Assembly (NCBI GenBank): GCA_010093515.1
Contig: MU001675.1
Coordinates: 127,032-191,031, forward strand
DNA: 64,000 bases
Reading direction: 5' to 3'
Source: Lineolata rhizophorae
Lineage: Eukaryota; Ascomycota; Dothideomycetes; Lineolatales; Lineolataceae
How positions within the stretch are numbered: the first letter of the stretch is position 1; each line of letters opens with the position of its first letter. The notes below the pieces were generated by a model, which saw only the letters and a list, made by a program, of their open reading frames with translations, was not told the DNA's origin and did no database searches. A program made the position numbers and the translations under genes. Shown piece by piece: positions 43,742 through 55,928 of this stretch.

Positions 43742-44497
43742 CGCCGGCAGCACCAGCAGCATCAGCACCGCCGTGCGGGCCATTCTTGCGACAGAGGATA
43801 GCTGGCGCCGGCGCCAAGGCCAAAGCGTCGCTCGTCTGCCCTGCAGTAGTCGGCTGTCTATAGGCCGGGCATGTCCCTTCACTGGCGCCCGGGCCCTAAG
43901 TCAGGGTCTCGCTGTTGGCCGGCCGTGGCCGCTGTACCTCTGTCGAGAGGAAGCAAAGGGAAAAATGAACGAGAGAGATCGACCTACCAACTGCTAGTCG
44001 GACGTCTATTTTGTCCCCCATGCAAGGTCGGGCAGGGCGTTAGCAGCAGCCTGTGTCCGGCCCAAAGGGCTAGCAGCAAGCCAGCAAAAACGGTCGGGAT
44101 TCTTGGCCCGCTCTGCCCCAAGGTGCGCGGCAGGGATTAAATCCTTCAGAACCACCCGCCGCCGCAGCCTGGGAAACGCCTGTTGGAAATCTCTCTTACT
44201 CAGTTGGAGGTGGTGGTATATGATGCCTGTGTCTCCCCTCCCCCCCCTGGACATGGGCCCAGGCAGAATCGACCCTAAACTTGTTCAGGCCTTTCGCTCT
44301 GGGTCCATCTTCGACTACTTCTGGTTCCCTCCCCTCAGCGCTGCCTGATATAAAAGACATCCAACCTCTATCCCGACGGGCCCTGTAACATAAGAGTAAG
44401 ACCCCTTCCTTCCCGCTCCCATAAGAAGTCTGTCCCCGCCCTATTTTCATCCTTCTCCTTCCCTTTTTCTTTCCCCTTTTCCTGGTTCTACAATATT

Positions 44498-46511
44498 ATG
44501 ACACCGCCACCTGGCAGGACTCCCATAGGCTCACGCCAGACTAGGTCTAGATCAAGCGCACATCCGCCCTTGCCGTCGCTCTCGACTGCCGCCGAGTCCT
44601 CGTCCCATCTCTACGGCTTGCGGTTGCGGCGTCTAGCGCGTTCTCGATCCGTGCCGTCGTCCGCGCGAACCGAAGCCGCCTTGCAACGAGCAATTGCGGA
44701 AGCCATTTCTGAAGAGCCCGCCGAAGACGAGCACCACCAGCGGCGATCGTCGCCCACGTCGTTCTCGTCCACCGCCGCCAGCGCACCGGCGCCGCTTCCG
44801 GCCCGGATCTCTACCACCACCACCACCACCACCACCACCACCACCACCACCACCACCACCACCTCCGCCGCCGCCGAGTCGACGACCGACCTCCTCGCAT
44901 TATCCCAGGCCCCGCTTGACCTCCAGCCCTTCGTGTCGATCCCGCCGCCAGGCAGCAACCTTCACTCGCTCGCGCGGGATCCCGGTCCGTCAGGCGGCCC
45001 TGAGCCTCAGTTTGACTTCGGACCACCGGTCGTCACTGAGCACGAGCTTGCTCCGCCGCAGCAAGACGAGTTGCAGGATATGAAGTACGTTCCCGTCACT
45101 TTCGAGAGCCCATTTGACCACTCGCTTTTTCATTTTTACCATTTTCCTCCGTCCCATTGGAAGTTTTCGTGCTTTCGTTCTATTTTTATTTTTATTTTTT
45201 TCGTGTTTCGTCTGAAGTGTGGGGTTCTGAACTTGCGACTGACTCGCGCGGGTCCCGTGGTTCAAACAGCGCTTTGGGCTTCATGCTTCCCTCAAACTAC
45301 GATCCGCTCCAACCCTACGGCGACGGGTCTTACGACTCGCGTAAGTTCCCCCCCCCCCCCCCCTTTCTCAATCCCCACTTTCCGGCGCGCTTGACGCAGT
45401 TCTGCGCTTTCTTCTGTAATTGAGAACCTCCCTCAAAATCCCGAGGAAATGAGAGGAAAACGCGCTTGTTCTAACACGACGGCTTCCCATAAAAAAATAA
45501 AGACGCCTACGGTGTAGACCAGCAATCCGGCGCCTACCACCACCAGGGCCTCACGACGACGACGAGCGCCTCTCCATCCGTCTACGGCGGCTCCTTCACC
45601 TCGAGCCCCGGCCTCCTGCGGTCCAGCCCGGGGCTGGACCACCGCCGCTCCACCTCGCGCGAAGTGGACTACCACCAGCACCAGCACCAGCACCAGCACC
45701 AGCACCAGCACCAGCACCAACAGCAAGGCCCCGGAGCGCCGCTCTCGCGGAGCCCCTACCAGGGCCACGGCTACGGCGCGCCCGGCGCGGCGGCGGGGGG
45801 CGGGCCCAGTCCGGGCGCCTTCCCCCCGGCGCAGCCGACGCTGCAGACGCAGGATATCGGGATGGGGTACGGCGCAAACTTGTGAGGCTGCCCTCCCTTT
45901 TCTTTTCTTTTTTTTTTTTTTTTTTGGTGCTCGTTCGCGAGAGAATGCGTCTTCTGGTCGCTCTCCTGCGAGTGAGTTTTTTTTTTTTTTTTTTTTTCCG
46001 GGGGGCTAATCTGTGTTGCGACGTCGCGCGGAGCAGATACGACTCCATGGGCTACCCGGTCAGCACGGGGGCGCCCTCCATATACGCCCAGCCTGCCGTC
46101 TCGCACCACCACCCGCAACACCACCACTACGGGGCCGGCGCCTCGGCCTACGGCGGGCAGCAGGCGGCGGCGACGGCGGCAGCAGCGATGGCGGGGCCGT
46201 CAGGGTCTGTAGCGGCCGAGGGCGGCGCCGGGGCCGGGGCCGGCGGCCACGTGCGCGTCGTGCACCAGCGGCCGAAGCCGCAGTGCTGGGAGCACGGCTG
46301 CAACGGGCGGCAGTTCAGCACGTTCAGCAACCTGCTGCGGCACCAGCGGGAGAAGAGCGGGACGGCGGCCAAGAGCTACTGCCCGCGGTGCGGGGCCGAG
46401 TTCACGCGGACGACGGCGCGCAACGGGCACGTGGCGCACGACAAGTGCAAGCCGCGGCGGGCGTCGGACTCGGGAGGGGGGGAAGGGGGGGGGAGGGCGG
46501 GGGGGTCGTAG
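44498..46511 (+). CDS. C2H2-type zinc-finger protein, probable transcription factor
   Basis: Four exons, 44498-45084, 45270-45340, 45503-45881 and 46037-46511, give 503 residues with matching phases (donors GTACGT, GTAAGT, GTGAGG; acceptors ACAG, AAAG, GCAG). The N-terminal 320 residues are low-complexity: a run of about 17 threonines (44813-44863), a His-Gln run (45673-45720), and Pro/Ser/Gly-rich stretches with YHHQGL and DHRRSTSRE. The conserved part is at the C-terminus: [16 protein letters not shown], then [13 protein letters not shown], then [19 protein letters not shown] and AHDKC. The second finger has Cys-x2-Cys-x12-His-x2-His; the first has Cys-x4-Cys and one clear histidine, so it is atypical. 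Similar paired fingers occur in fungal regulators, but I cannot name the orthologue. A basic end (KPRRASD) could be a nuclear signal. The acceptor of exon 3 follows an A-rich tract and is the weakest junction. Confidence 0.78.
44813..44863 (+). repeat. (ACC)17 coding microsatellite, poly-threonine
   Basis: Seventeen consecutive ACC codons in exon 1 of the zinc-finger gene. Perfect codon identity suggests recent expansion by slippage. Confidence 0.9.
45673..45720 (+). repeat. (CACCAG)8 coding repeat, His-Gln
   Basis: Eight hexanucleotide units (the last with CAA) in exon 3 of the zinc-finger gene encode alternating His and Gln. Confidence 0.9.
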
Positions 46512-46544
46512 GAGGGAGGGGGGAGGAGGGAAGATGGGGAGATG

Positions 46545-46600
46545 GGAGATGGGGGAGATGGGAGGAGGGGAGGAGGGGAGGAGGGGAGGAGGGGAGGATG
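46545..46600. repeat. GGGGAGGA minisatellite just after the zinc-finger stop codon
   Basis: Repeated GGAGGAGGGGA and GGGAGATGG units immediately downstream of the coding end. The tract continues the purine-rich bias of the last codons ([10 protein letters not shown]). Confidence 0.75.
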
Positions 46601-47971
46601 GGAAGAGAAGGGGTGGGTTAGTGGGTTAGTGGGAGAGGAGATGGGCTGGAAATGTTTGGGTCTATTTTTTTTTTTTGGCATATACCCATTGACATCATCT
46701 TCTTTGCATCCGCCATTCTGAACAGAAAACACTCTTCGTCTTCTCGACCTTCTAGGGTATCTTTTTTTCTCTTTCCACACTTTTTCTTTCTTTCTTCCGT
46801 TCGAAGCGCTAGGGAAATTTTTTCTTTTTTCTTTTTTTGTGGCCTTCTCTTGGGATTTGTTTGCAATCATGCCAAACTATACGGCCAGGATCGTGCGCGT
46901 TAAAGCAAGCAAGCATCTTTAGCACCACTGTTGCTACTGTTCATTTCCTTTCTTCACTTTTCTTTTTCTTTGACGTTTTGCACCTAGCATAGGGCAAAGG
47001 AAAAGCGCGGGGCGAAGACACGAGACGTTACGGAGAAAGAGGGCTTGGGGCGAGCAAAGGGACACTGCTATACTACACACGATACTGGGAGAAATGGGGG
47101 TTCGGGAGCAGGTACAAAGTAACGCAGGTCACGTACGGCAGCAAATGACGTTTACTTTTTCCAATGATCTCTTGGGTTCTCTGCATGGGGTACAGGCGTT
47201 TCATGTTTCTTCGTCCTTTTCCCGTCATGCACAAAATAAAGTGGAGCCCGGGTTTTTCCTGCTTTTATTTTCGGGCTCCTGCGTGTACTAGTCAAAATGT
47301 GGGCACGTTGTAAGCTCGTATGTGCACCTGCCAATATTCCGCACCATTTCCGGGCGTTTTGAGAATCGCGGTCTTTTGCATCGTAGCATCCGTACTCTAC
47401 CTACCTAGCAAGCCTATCCAGCCTTTTTCTTCTCTTTGGTCCGTAGACACAGCCATCACGCGTTGGGCGCGTGCTCTGCGCGCGGGAACCAACATCACCA
47501 CTCACACAGCTCGCGCGCTCAGCCACAGCCCGCTCTCGCAGCCACGGGCGCAAATCGACTGATCGGACCGCGGCTGGCTGGCTGCCCGCCCGCCCGCCCG
47601 GCCGTCCAATCTATCTACCTACAATCACGGACGCCTTCCCAATCGAGCGACGCTCGACGAGCCGCTTTCCCCCGTCCCTCCTCCCGCCCTCGCCCTCGCC
47701 CGCCATTGCGCCACCCCCGATGACCGCATCCGCGCCGCCGCCGCCGCCGCCAAGCCGGCCAAGCTTCCTTCCCACATGCTTGCTCGCCCACCCCGGCCCG
47801 CCCGGCCCTGCCCGCCGCGGCCAAGCCCGCGCCCCCTCCCCCCTAGCTGCGCGCGCAGCGCACGGTGCGATGGCGCGCGCGCAGGGCGGGCGCGGCGCGT
47901 GCGGCGGCGGGTTTGGGCGCGGCGGGGCGGTCTGGTTTCTCGCGGGAGGGCGGGCTGGTGGGGGGGGGGGA

Positions 47972-48221
47972 NNNNNNNNNNNNNNNNNNNNNNNNNNNNN
48001 NNNNNNNNNNNNNNNNNNNNNNNNNNNNNNNNNNNNNNNNNNNNNNNNNNNNNNNNNNNNNNNNNNNNNNNNNNNNNNNNNNNNNNNNNNNNNNNNNNNN
48101 NNNNNNNNNNNNNNNNNNNNNNNNNNNNNNNNNNNNNNNNNNNNNNNNNNNNNNNNNNNNNNNNNNNNNNNNNNNNNNNNNNNNNNNNNNNNNNNNNNNN
48201 NNNNNNNNNNNNNNNNNNNNN
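47972..48221. other. assembly gap of 250 N
   Basis: Run of N following a G homopolymer. The round size suggests a fixed or estimated scaffold gap, so true length is unknown and anything inside is invisible. Confidence 0.98.
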
Positions 48222-51200
48222 TATTTCCGAGGGGCGGGTGCAGCCCGTGCGAGCCGGTAATGTTTGTTTCTCCATCTCGTCTCGGGACCTTTCTGCTTGG
48301 TATGAAATTCTCCGAGGAGGAGGAGGAGGAAATGAGGAGGAAATGAGGAGGATCTTGCGCGGATTGGATTCTCGCTTGATGTTTGCTCGGAGGTTGCAGT
48401 GCAGCGCAGCGCAGCGCAACGCAGTCCCGTCGCGCGCGCAGTCAATTGAGTGAGTGAGTGGGCGCCGGGGACCCAGCGAGCGGGCTCCGGGACCGAGCCA
48501 TGGGCAGGGTAGGTGACGACGATGCGGGCCACGCGACAGAAACGCTTCGCCCTCCCGCCGCCAGCAACGCCCCTTCGGAGTGTTTTGGTTGATTGTTTCC
48601 GATATGACCCCCAACGGTCGGCTGGAAACTATTCGGGAACGAAAGCCAATTTCATACGATGATATTATGTCTCCGCTGGCGTCTCATCGTGAGGCAGACT
48701 CGACTCCCCCTCACTCAACTCACTTCACTGACCTGCCTTGCCTAGTTAGTAGCCACCCGGCGACGCGCTTCGGCGGCCGTTCAAATCCGGTCTCGCGCAC
48801 TCAATTCATGTCTTGCGCCGAGCGATTTCTAATACACCGAAGCCCCCTCCAGCGCCCCTTCAGCTGGGAAGCCAAGCTTGGGAAAGGCAAATTGCGGACC
48901 TTTCCCGAGCAAGTACGGACAGGTGCATATGGGGTAGCTGCCGTCGCCGCCAACCAAAAGCACCCCATCTCGCTTTGCTTGGAAATGTGAAGGGCCGGTT
49001 TCCCTCCGCGCCGCTGACAATTTGCATGCTGCAGGCCGCGCGCCGCACGCGCCGACGCACACCCGTTCCCGTCGCCGCCGCCCGTCCCCTTCCTTGCTCG
49101 CCATGTGCGCGGCTGCAGCTGCGGAGCGGTCGGCGCGCTAGCGTCCATTCCTCACTGCTTCACTGGCTCCTCAAATGCCCAGCCTAGCTGCACCTCCCGT
49201 TCGGCGCCTCTAGCTTTTTCTACGAGTCAAAACAGAGTGCTGACTAGTGGCCGGGCCTAACGACCTCGTCTTGTCAGCAGGAGAACGGTTGCTGAGGCTA
49301 GGTTGGCAGGCCGGCAGGGAGGCCAGAGGGGCGCGCCGAGGAGTGGCACGGTGGGAGGTTTTGCCCATCAGATGAGTTGCGGAAGTCCGGCCGGGGCCCG
49401 GGAGGGGGTGCGTACTACGTAGGGCCGGATGGCCACGTGTGGTCCGCGATGGGTAGGGCAGGGGTTCCGGACCAGGGGTTGGATAAGGGGTTTGGTAGGG
49501 CTAATTTGGATTGCTTTAGTTGGGGGGGAGGGGGGGGGCTCTGGGGTTGTTGTGTTGGTCTTTTTTTCGAGTAGGGCTTTTGTTTGGTCATGGGTGTGTA
49601 GCAGCGTAAGGCAAGGGGCAGGGAAAGACTGGGGGCTGAAATCTGTATTTGGGTATGTAAGCGCAGTCGGATGACTGGCTGATTGTCTCGCACCTACCAA
49701 CTTACCTACCTCACTTACGAGTGGCGAGAGAATATGGAACTTCAATGGTTGGGTTATTGGATGGACCTAGGTGGTGGGAAGGGGACTGGATAGGAGGTAA
49801 CGGCGCCCGAATTTGGCACCTGCTAAAAGGCAAGTGCGTGTGTGCACTGTGCAGGCGAACCTATGAAGCTGGCTCAACATGGATGAGTATCCATGCGATG
49901 AGCAAATAAGAAGGTTTCCCGGACGCGGCGAATCATGGGAGCCATACGGCTTTTTGGGTATCCGATGGGTAACTGGGTCGTCTCCGGCTGACAATTACAC
50001 GTCGTCGTCGACGGAGCTTTGCGGGAGAGCCAGGGTTCGTGCGAGCGGAATCTACCGATGCGCGATCACGAACCCATAAGCCGATTGATTTTATTATGCA
50101 AGTTGGGTGACGGCGATGGTAGCCTGCGGCTGGTGGGTTCTGTCCTGGAAGCGTGGTAGCCGATACGCAAGGAGGAAGTGAAACGATTTGGAGTGCGCTG
50201 ATTGGTGGTTTTTTTGATTCGCAAAACACGCAGTGGACAGAGCGTCGGCAGTTAAGCATAGGTTTGCGATTGGATAAATCGCGGTGTCCGGTTAATGGTG
50301 AGTTGGTTCTCTATGCGGCAAATTTTCTCAGCTGGGCGGCCCATCTCGTCGCATTTGGCGACCGTGATGGTGTGCGCGTTGCGCGTTGCACGTTTCATGC
50401 TCGCGGCCGGGGTGGGGTCAATAGTGAGGAGTTCTTGACTCTCGCGTACTCGCAGTGCTAGTCGCAGTGTGGAGGAGTGTGCCTTGGAGGCCCACCCTCC
50501 CTTCCCCCTCTCGCTTCTCTCCCTCAACTAACGCAGCTACATACCCGCCCCTAGATCGGGGCGGTCCGTCTCGAGTCGTTCGTTTCGTGACGATCGGCGG
50601 CCGGCCATAAATGCAGGCAGGCTTGGTATTGTCCGGTTGGAAAGCCTCGACTGCAACACGCCGTGCCATGCCGCCAAAATAACAAGCCGGTGCTCTTTCC
50701 ACTTTGGAGCACTGCAGACCTTGGCCCGCGGCCGCTTTTGGCCCAGTCGCGTAGTTTTCTTTCTTTGCGGCTGGTCATCAAACGCGAGCGTTGGTTTTTT
50801 TGTTCTTCCCGCCTCGTCTCCCTGTTGGCGGCTGCAAGCCCCCTGGGCGAATCACGCCCAAGTGTTTCGCTTGATGGCGTCAGATCTGTAGGGGTCGCGC
50901 GCCCTACGCGGCCCCAGTCCTGCCCGCGCGGGCGTTTGAGCGAACAGACACCGGTCCGCCGGCGCAGGAAACCAACAGTGCCAACCAACAGACGGCCGGT
51001 CACTCTCTCCTTTCTTTCGCTTTACCGCGCCCGGTCTTGTCGAAGCAGGTGCGCCGACGCGACGCGAACGCAGACGTCCGGCGGACGCGGCGTGCGCATG
51101 GCGTGCGCTTCGCTTCTTTTCGCTTCGCCCGCGTGGGTCGTAGACGCGGACTCGTCGACTGCTTGCCGCTTGCTTACTAGTTTACGTCCGTACGAAGGGT

Positions 51201-54200
51201 CGGCTCACTCCGTTTGCATGCTCATGTTGAACGCACAACTCCCCTACGGTCCATTACGTACCGACTCCACTCGCTAAAACACGTCGCAAATGATGCGCCC
51301 AAGTCAACGCCCGATTGAAACCGCTACTGGAGCGCGACGGAAGAGAAAGTTCACTTGCAGTTCGAATTGCAACTATGCACAAAAGTCACTCGCCTAGTAC
51401 AGGGGCCAGACTCGACCCCGGCCGGCGCCGCAAAGGTCCCGGCCCTAAGAGAGCCCCTCCCCCTCCCGCCCCTCCCCTCCTCCCCGCGTCCCCCGGAGCT
51501 GGCTCGCAGCCACCGCCGACGGCGTGACCGCGGCAGCGCAGGGGGGTCTGTCTTCGACCCAGACAACCCGCCGCCCAAGGTACATACACATACGCCATGC
51601 GGAAAGCAGCGGGACAGGAACGAGCGAGCCTGCGAGAGAGGGGGATAGAGAAAGAGGGGCGGGCACATGCAAAGCTGCTGTAGCTAGCTACTAGCCACCC
51701 GTCCCACACGCGCGATCCCTATTTGCTCCGGCGGCGCCCGCCGCGAAAGCCTCGCCCTCACGAAAACGCCATGTGGGGGGGAGAGAGGGGGAGAGGGGCG
51801 GCGCGCCCCTCGCTCCGGGTGCGATTCATTCCGTGCGCACCCTACGAGCTGCCACATTGGAGCGCGGCCGATGCGGTCGGTGAGTGGGACGGCGGGCTTG
51901 CTGGGACGCGGGCGCTGCGACCGGCGGGCGGGCGGACGAGAAAGGCCGGGACGGCGAACCGTGCGCTGCACATAGCTGGCTTGTGGAGCTGGCCAGCTTG
52001 GCATGGAGTTCTGAGAATAGCTAGGGCTAAGGATACAGGCGTGATGATCTGCTGCTGGCTCGGGCGCTTGATCGCAAGCCAGCCGGCGGGCGGAGCTCAT
52101 TCCTTCCCGTCCCCCACACCTTGCGCCTATGTAGCCCCCCGGCGGTGTCTGCAGGCGCATGCACAAAGAGTGGGCAGGCATGTAGACGGCCAGATTTGCC
52201 AGCTACGTGTGGAGTGGGTGGAGGCCTAGGCTGGGAACAGCAGTCGATGGTGATGCGGTTGAAGAGTGGACCACCGGCCCGCGCCACGTCCGCGAACGGC
52301 GAAGATTGGCCGGCCGGGCGGGGGTTCGTGAGTGGAGGTCTCGCTGTTGGTGCCGCCGGGCCCAACAGCGAGGCGATTGGCGTCCGGTAGCTCGGCCGAG
52401 CGCGCAGCCGGGCAGGCGCCAGATCTAATGCAGGCCCTCGCAGCGTGCGCCCCTCGCCAAACGGAGCTTCCTGGGCAAGAGAATGGGATATGCCAGGTTG
52501 ATGCCCTTGCTTCGGCTCGCGTGCGCGTATGTTTCTGTGCCTCCCTACGGGATTTCACCCTTTACTTTTTCGTTTCTTGTGTCTTCCGGCCCGAGAGTAT
52601 GTGCGGCATACGCGTGAAGCGAGTGGCCGGCGAGCGAAGCTGTGGGGTTGTTTCTCGGCCAAGGAAAGTGAAGCGCGCTGATTGACGAGACAGATCATCT
52701 GATGCTGATGAGACGGGGTACATGTTGGCCGATGGAACCCGTCGCCAGATGCGGGAGCGCGTCCCGAGCGACGGGAAGAAATTCCCCTCTTCCTTTTCCC
52801 TTGGCCACGGCATCGGGGGCGAGGCTTGTAGGGAAGGACCCGGTCCCGTCGTAGTAGATGGCTGGCTGGGCCGACGCGTAGGGGAGCAAGCAAGGGAAAC
52901 CGGGCCGTCCAAAGAGACATGGAACATGCTCGCCGCACTCAAGTTGGTGATGTCCATTGCATTGGTCCCGGTGCGCTTGAGAAGGTCAAGGTAGGCACGT
53001 ACTCCACGCCACTCTCGATGGCCCTACCGCTGTGTGCCGCACCCTAGCAATGACGAAAAGGACTTTTCCCCTTCTGGAGGTGTCCCTGCTCGACAGGCGC
53101 GTTGCGCGCCGCCGAAAATCCCATGGGCAGGGATGCTTCAACGGTCGCGGAGGCGGCCAGAAGCGCGACCGCGCAGGGTCGAACCATCGAACACACGGCA
53201 GACTTGCCCGCATGCCGATTCTCCAAAGCTCCCTGTCAATTTGTCGCCCCCTGAAGGTTTGGAGAAAAGAAAAAGTCTAAATGCTTCAGTTCAGCTCTAC
53301 GTCGGATACGTACGGTACGCGCGCCCAGTTGCGCCGTAATTTACGCACGGCTACATACCTGCTACACAAGATCGAACATCTGAGCTTTCGACAAGGTTTA
53401 GGTTATGTTTAAGGTTGCGCGGCCTTGGATTGCCGAGCGTCAGCGACGCCGTGTCCCGCGCATCGATTCGCCACTATCAAAAACGGCGCCCGCACGTCGT
53501 GGCCAATGCCATCGTTTGCGCCCCCAATTGCAAGAGACATTGCCCCTCCCGAAGCCCGTCGCCATGTGGTTTTGCATCTCAGGCCTTCGACTCTAAGCAT
53601 AGACGGAATCCTCCGGAGATAGACGCCGTAGTCATCCGCAACTACACGAAACGTCGTTCGGGGATGAGAGAGTGACCAAGCCAAAAAAAAAAAAATAAAA
53701 TAAAAAGAGGGAGGGGCTGAGATAGGCTTGGCTTTCTTGTCATGAGGGCCTGAATATTTCGAAAGTGTGCCTCGGAGGCCGGCTGCAGACGCACGTGCAT
53801 GCGCGTCTTTCACGCATCGGGAAGACGAGAGGGACGAAATCAACCCGGACGGGCGGGGCGTCACGAAAGTGAGTAGCGGTATGCTTCAGAATGGGGTCAC
53901 GACGGCCTGCGCCGAGAGGTGAGCATGATGCCGAATCTGGCCTATATGGGGTGCTACGAAAACGGAAAATGGGCATGCTCTTGCAGAAGAGCGGGAAGGG
54001 GAACAAAACGTTCGAAGTGGGACGGTTATTCTGCTATACTTTTCTTTTGTCCTGCGTAATTATGGTGTGGTCGCGCGGCACGTAGGGCAGCAGCACGCCT
54101 GGCAGCTACCTACCGTACCTCTTAGCGGCTTGTGCATTCTTGACCGGTCAAGGCATCGCATCGCCGGGGGTTCCCGGCGGGTTGGGCGCTGCAAGTAGCT

Positions 54201-55928
54201 GCTCGCCAGACGATTCGGGCAGCTCGGTGCGTAGTAGGGTTTTAGTACGGGATGGACGTACTTCTCATGCATTTGAAGCATGTACATCCGCAAATGCGTT
54301 GGAGAAAGGGACTAGCCTTGCAAAGTCACTCGCAGCGACTCGGTCGCCAAACTCCAAGCAACCATGCAACTAGTAGCTCCAAAATGTAACCAGCACGGTG
54401 CTCACAGTTACATTCAAAGCATCTCCAATGCGTCAAAGGTACCTACCAAGTACACCTAGGATGTGCGGAGTGCATTGGGCTGTGGCACTGGCGGTCAGTT
54501 ACGTCGAGCCATGCTGGCGGGCCGGTTAGCGAGCATGCTGGGCGAAAAGTGGGGAGCACGCTCGAGTCAAGTCAGTTTGCCGGATATCGATACGGGCTAC
54601 CTCCCTGCAAGTCAGTCGCCCAAGGGCAACTAGAGCTCGAAAGCGCCGTGGAGAAATCGAACGAGTCGATTTGCAGTCGTCCGGCACGGCGCGAGTGAGA
54701 TGACGCTCGAACTGAGTGGCATCCAGTGAGACCGGAGATTTTCCGGCCCACGGGAGGCTCCGAGGGCCGCGAGCGTGACTCGCTGCCTTGCTGCCTGGCG
54801 CTCGGAGTTTCTGCGGCGGTAACCCCGGTTCGGGGGAGTCGGGGGCTCGGGAGGGCGCCACGGCGCGACAGGGCCTGGCGGCGGCGGCTGGCGGAGGACG
54901 AGAGGACGGGATCCATCCCGCCTCGGTCCGCAGCCGTTTCATCAGTCACCACCAACACAGCGCCGTCGGACGAGACGGCGCCGGAGAAACGGGGGGAGGG
55001 GGGAGGGGGGAGGACGTCGCGAGGCACAGAGGTGGCGGTGCAGCTTAAGTAACGCCGGCGCATGATTCAGCAGCCCTACCGCCTTCCCCTCAGCCCGGGC
55101 GTGCCTGCCGTGCCTGGCTCCCCGGTTCTCCCGGCGGCTGAAGCCGAAACCGCCGCATGGACCAGTCACGCCTCCGCCTCCCGTGACCACCACTCACTCT
55201 GCACGAGCAAGGGCACGGCCACGCTGCGGTCTTCAACGTCAATATCGACCGACTGCTCGACAGCTCGCCGGCCGCAGCGCCCAGACCGTCTTCTCGCCGG
55301 CGCCGCTACTGCTTCAGGGTTCGTCTTCGTAACTGCAACCTCAGCTTCGCGTCGGGGTGTTCTAGGTACCGCGACAGCCGCTCTACCTTGTTACTCACCA
55401 AACACGCATTGCCGGCCTCTCATCACCATGACCTCTTTCATTTAGCGCTAGCTGGCCAGTCACAGCCCGCACTCTCCCTCCGGCAGCACAGCCTCATCAT
55501 CCGCCCACAGCAGCACCACCGCTTGCCAAACTGCACATCTGCTACTCGAAGCCAGCACCGCATTCTCGTCCAACATGTTCCGATCACTATCCTCATCCCG
55601 GCAATCTCGAATACATCACTCAGCACCGCATCACCCGAGCGGGCCCAGACGTCTTCTACATACCGCCATTGCAGAATCTAGGCCGAACTGTTGCGCTCAC
55701 AAGCGGCTCGTAATTAATTATCCGGGCAACGGGAAAAAAAGACGGAAGATCGAAGGATTAATCGCTTCGCCCGCTTAGAACATCTACGTACTAGCGCATT
55801 GAAGCACACCACTATCGAACCAAGCCTTACCACCCCCTCTACACCCCTGCAGCTGAGCGCCGCGGGTTTAGTCCAGGCTCCAAGTATAAGATTTCGTCCC
55901 AATTGAGACGACGCAGGCCAGGCGAATA

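Larger units (their letters stand above)
34525..44497. other. 10-kb gene-poor, GC-rich, microsatellite-bearing region upstream of the zinc-finger gene
   Basis: No frame here shows a domain or plausible codon pattern; long open frames occur on both strands in the same places, as GC-rich DNA will produce. The region carries many simple-sequence tracts (CAG, GA, CT, poly-C, GTAC/TACC motifs). It probably contains the promoter and long leader of the gene at 44498, possibly with noncoding transcripts. Untranslated exons cannot be excluded. Confidence 0.5.
46512..55928. other. 9.4-kb gene-poor region downstream of the zinc-finger gene
   Basis: No convincing gene. Open frames on both strands are GC-driven and lack domains; one plus-strand frame at 48580-48990 (136 codons) has a start and mixed composition but no recognisable family. 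Poly-T/poly-A runs and an AATAAA at 47235 may belong to the zinc-finger gene's 3' end. 55000-55928 is CA/CT-rich and probably includes the leader of the GTPase gene. An assembly gap is listed separately. Confidence 0.5.

Noticed and set aside
47471-48614. Frames running through the assembly gap
   Set aside because: The apparent length comes from undetermined bases; neither flank shows protein-like sequence.
48580-48990. 136-codon plus-strand frame with a mixed composition
   Set aside because: No family, no conserved context and no clear start or splice signals; kept only as a note in the intergenic entry.
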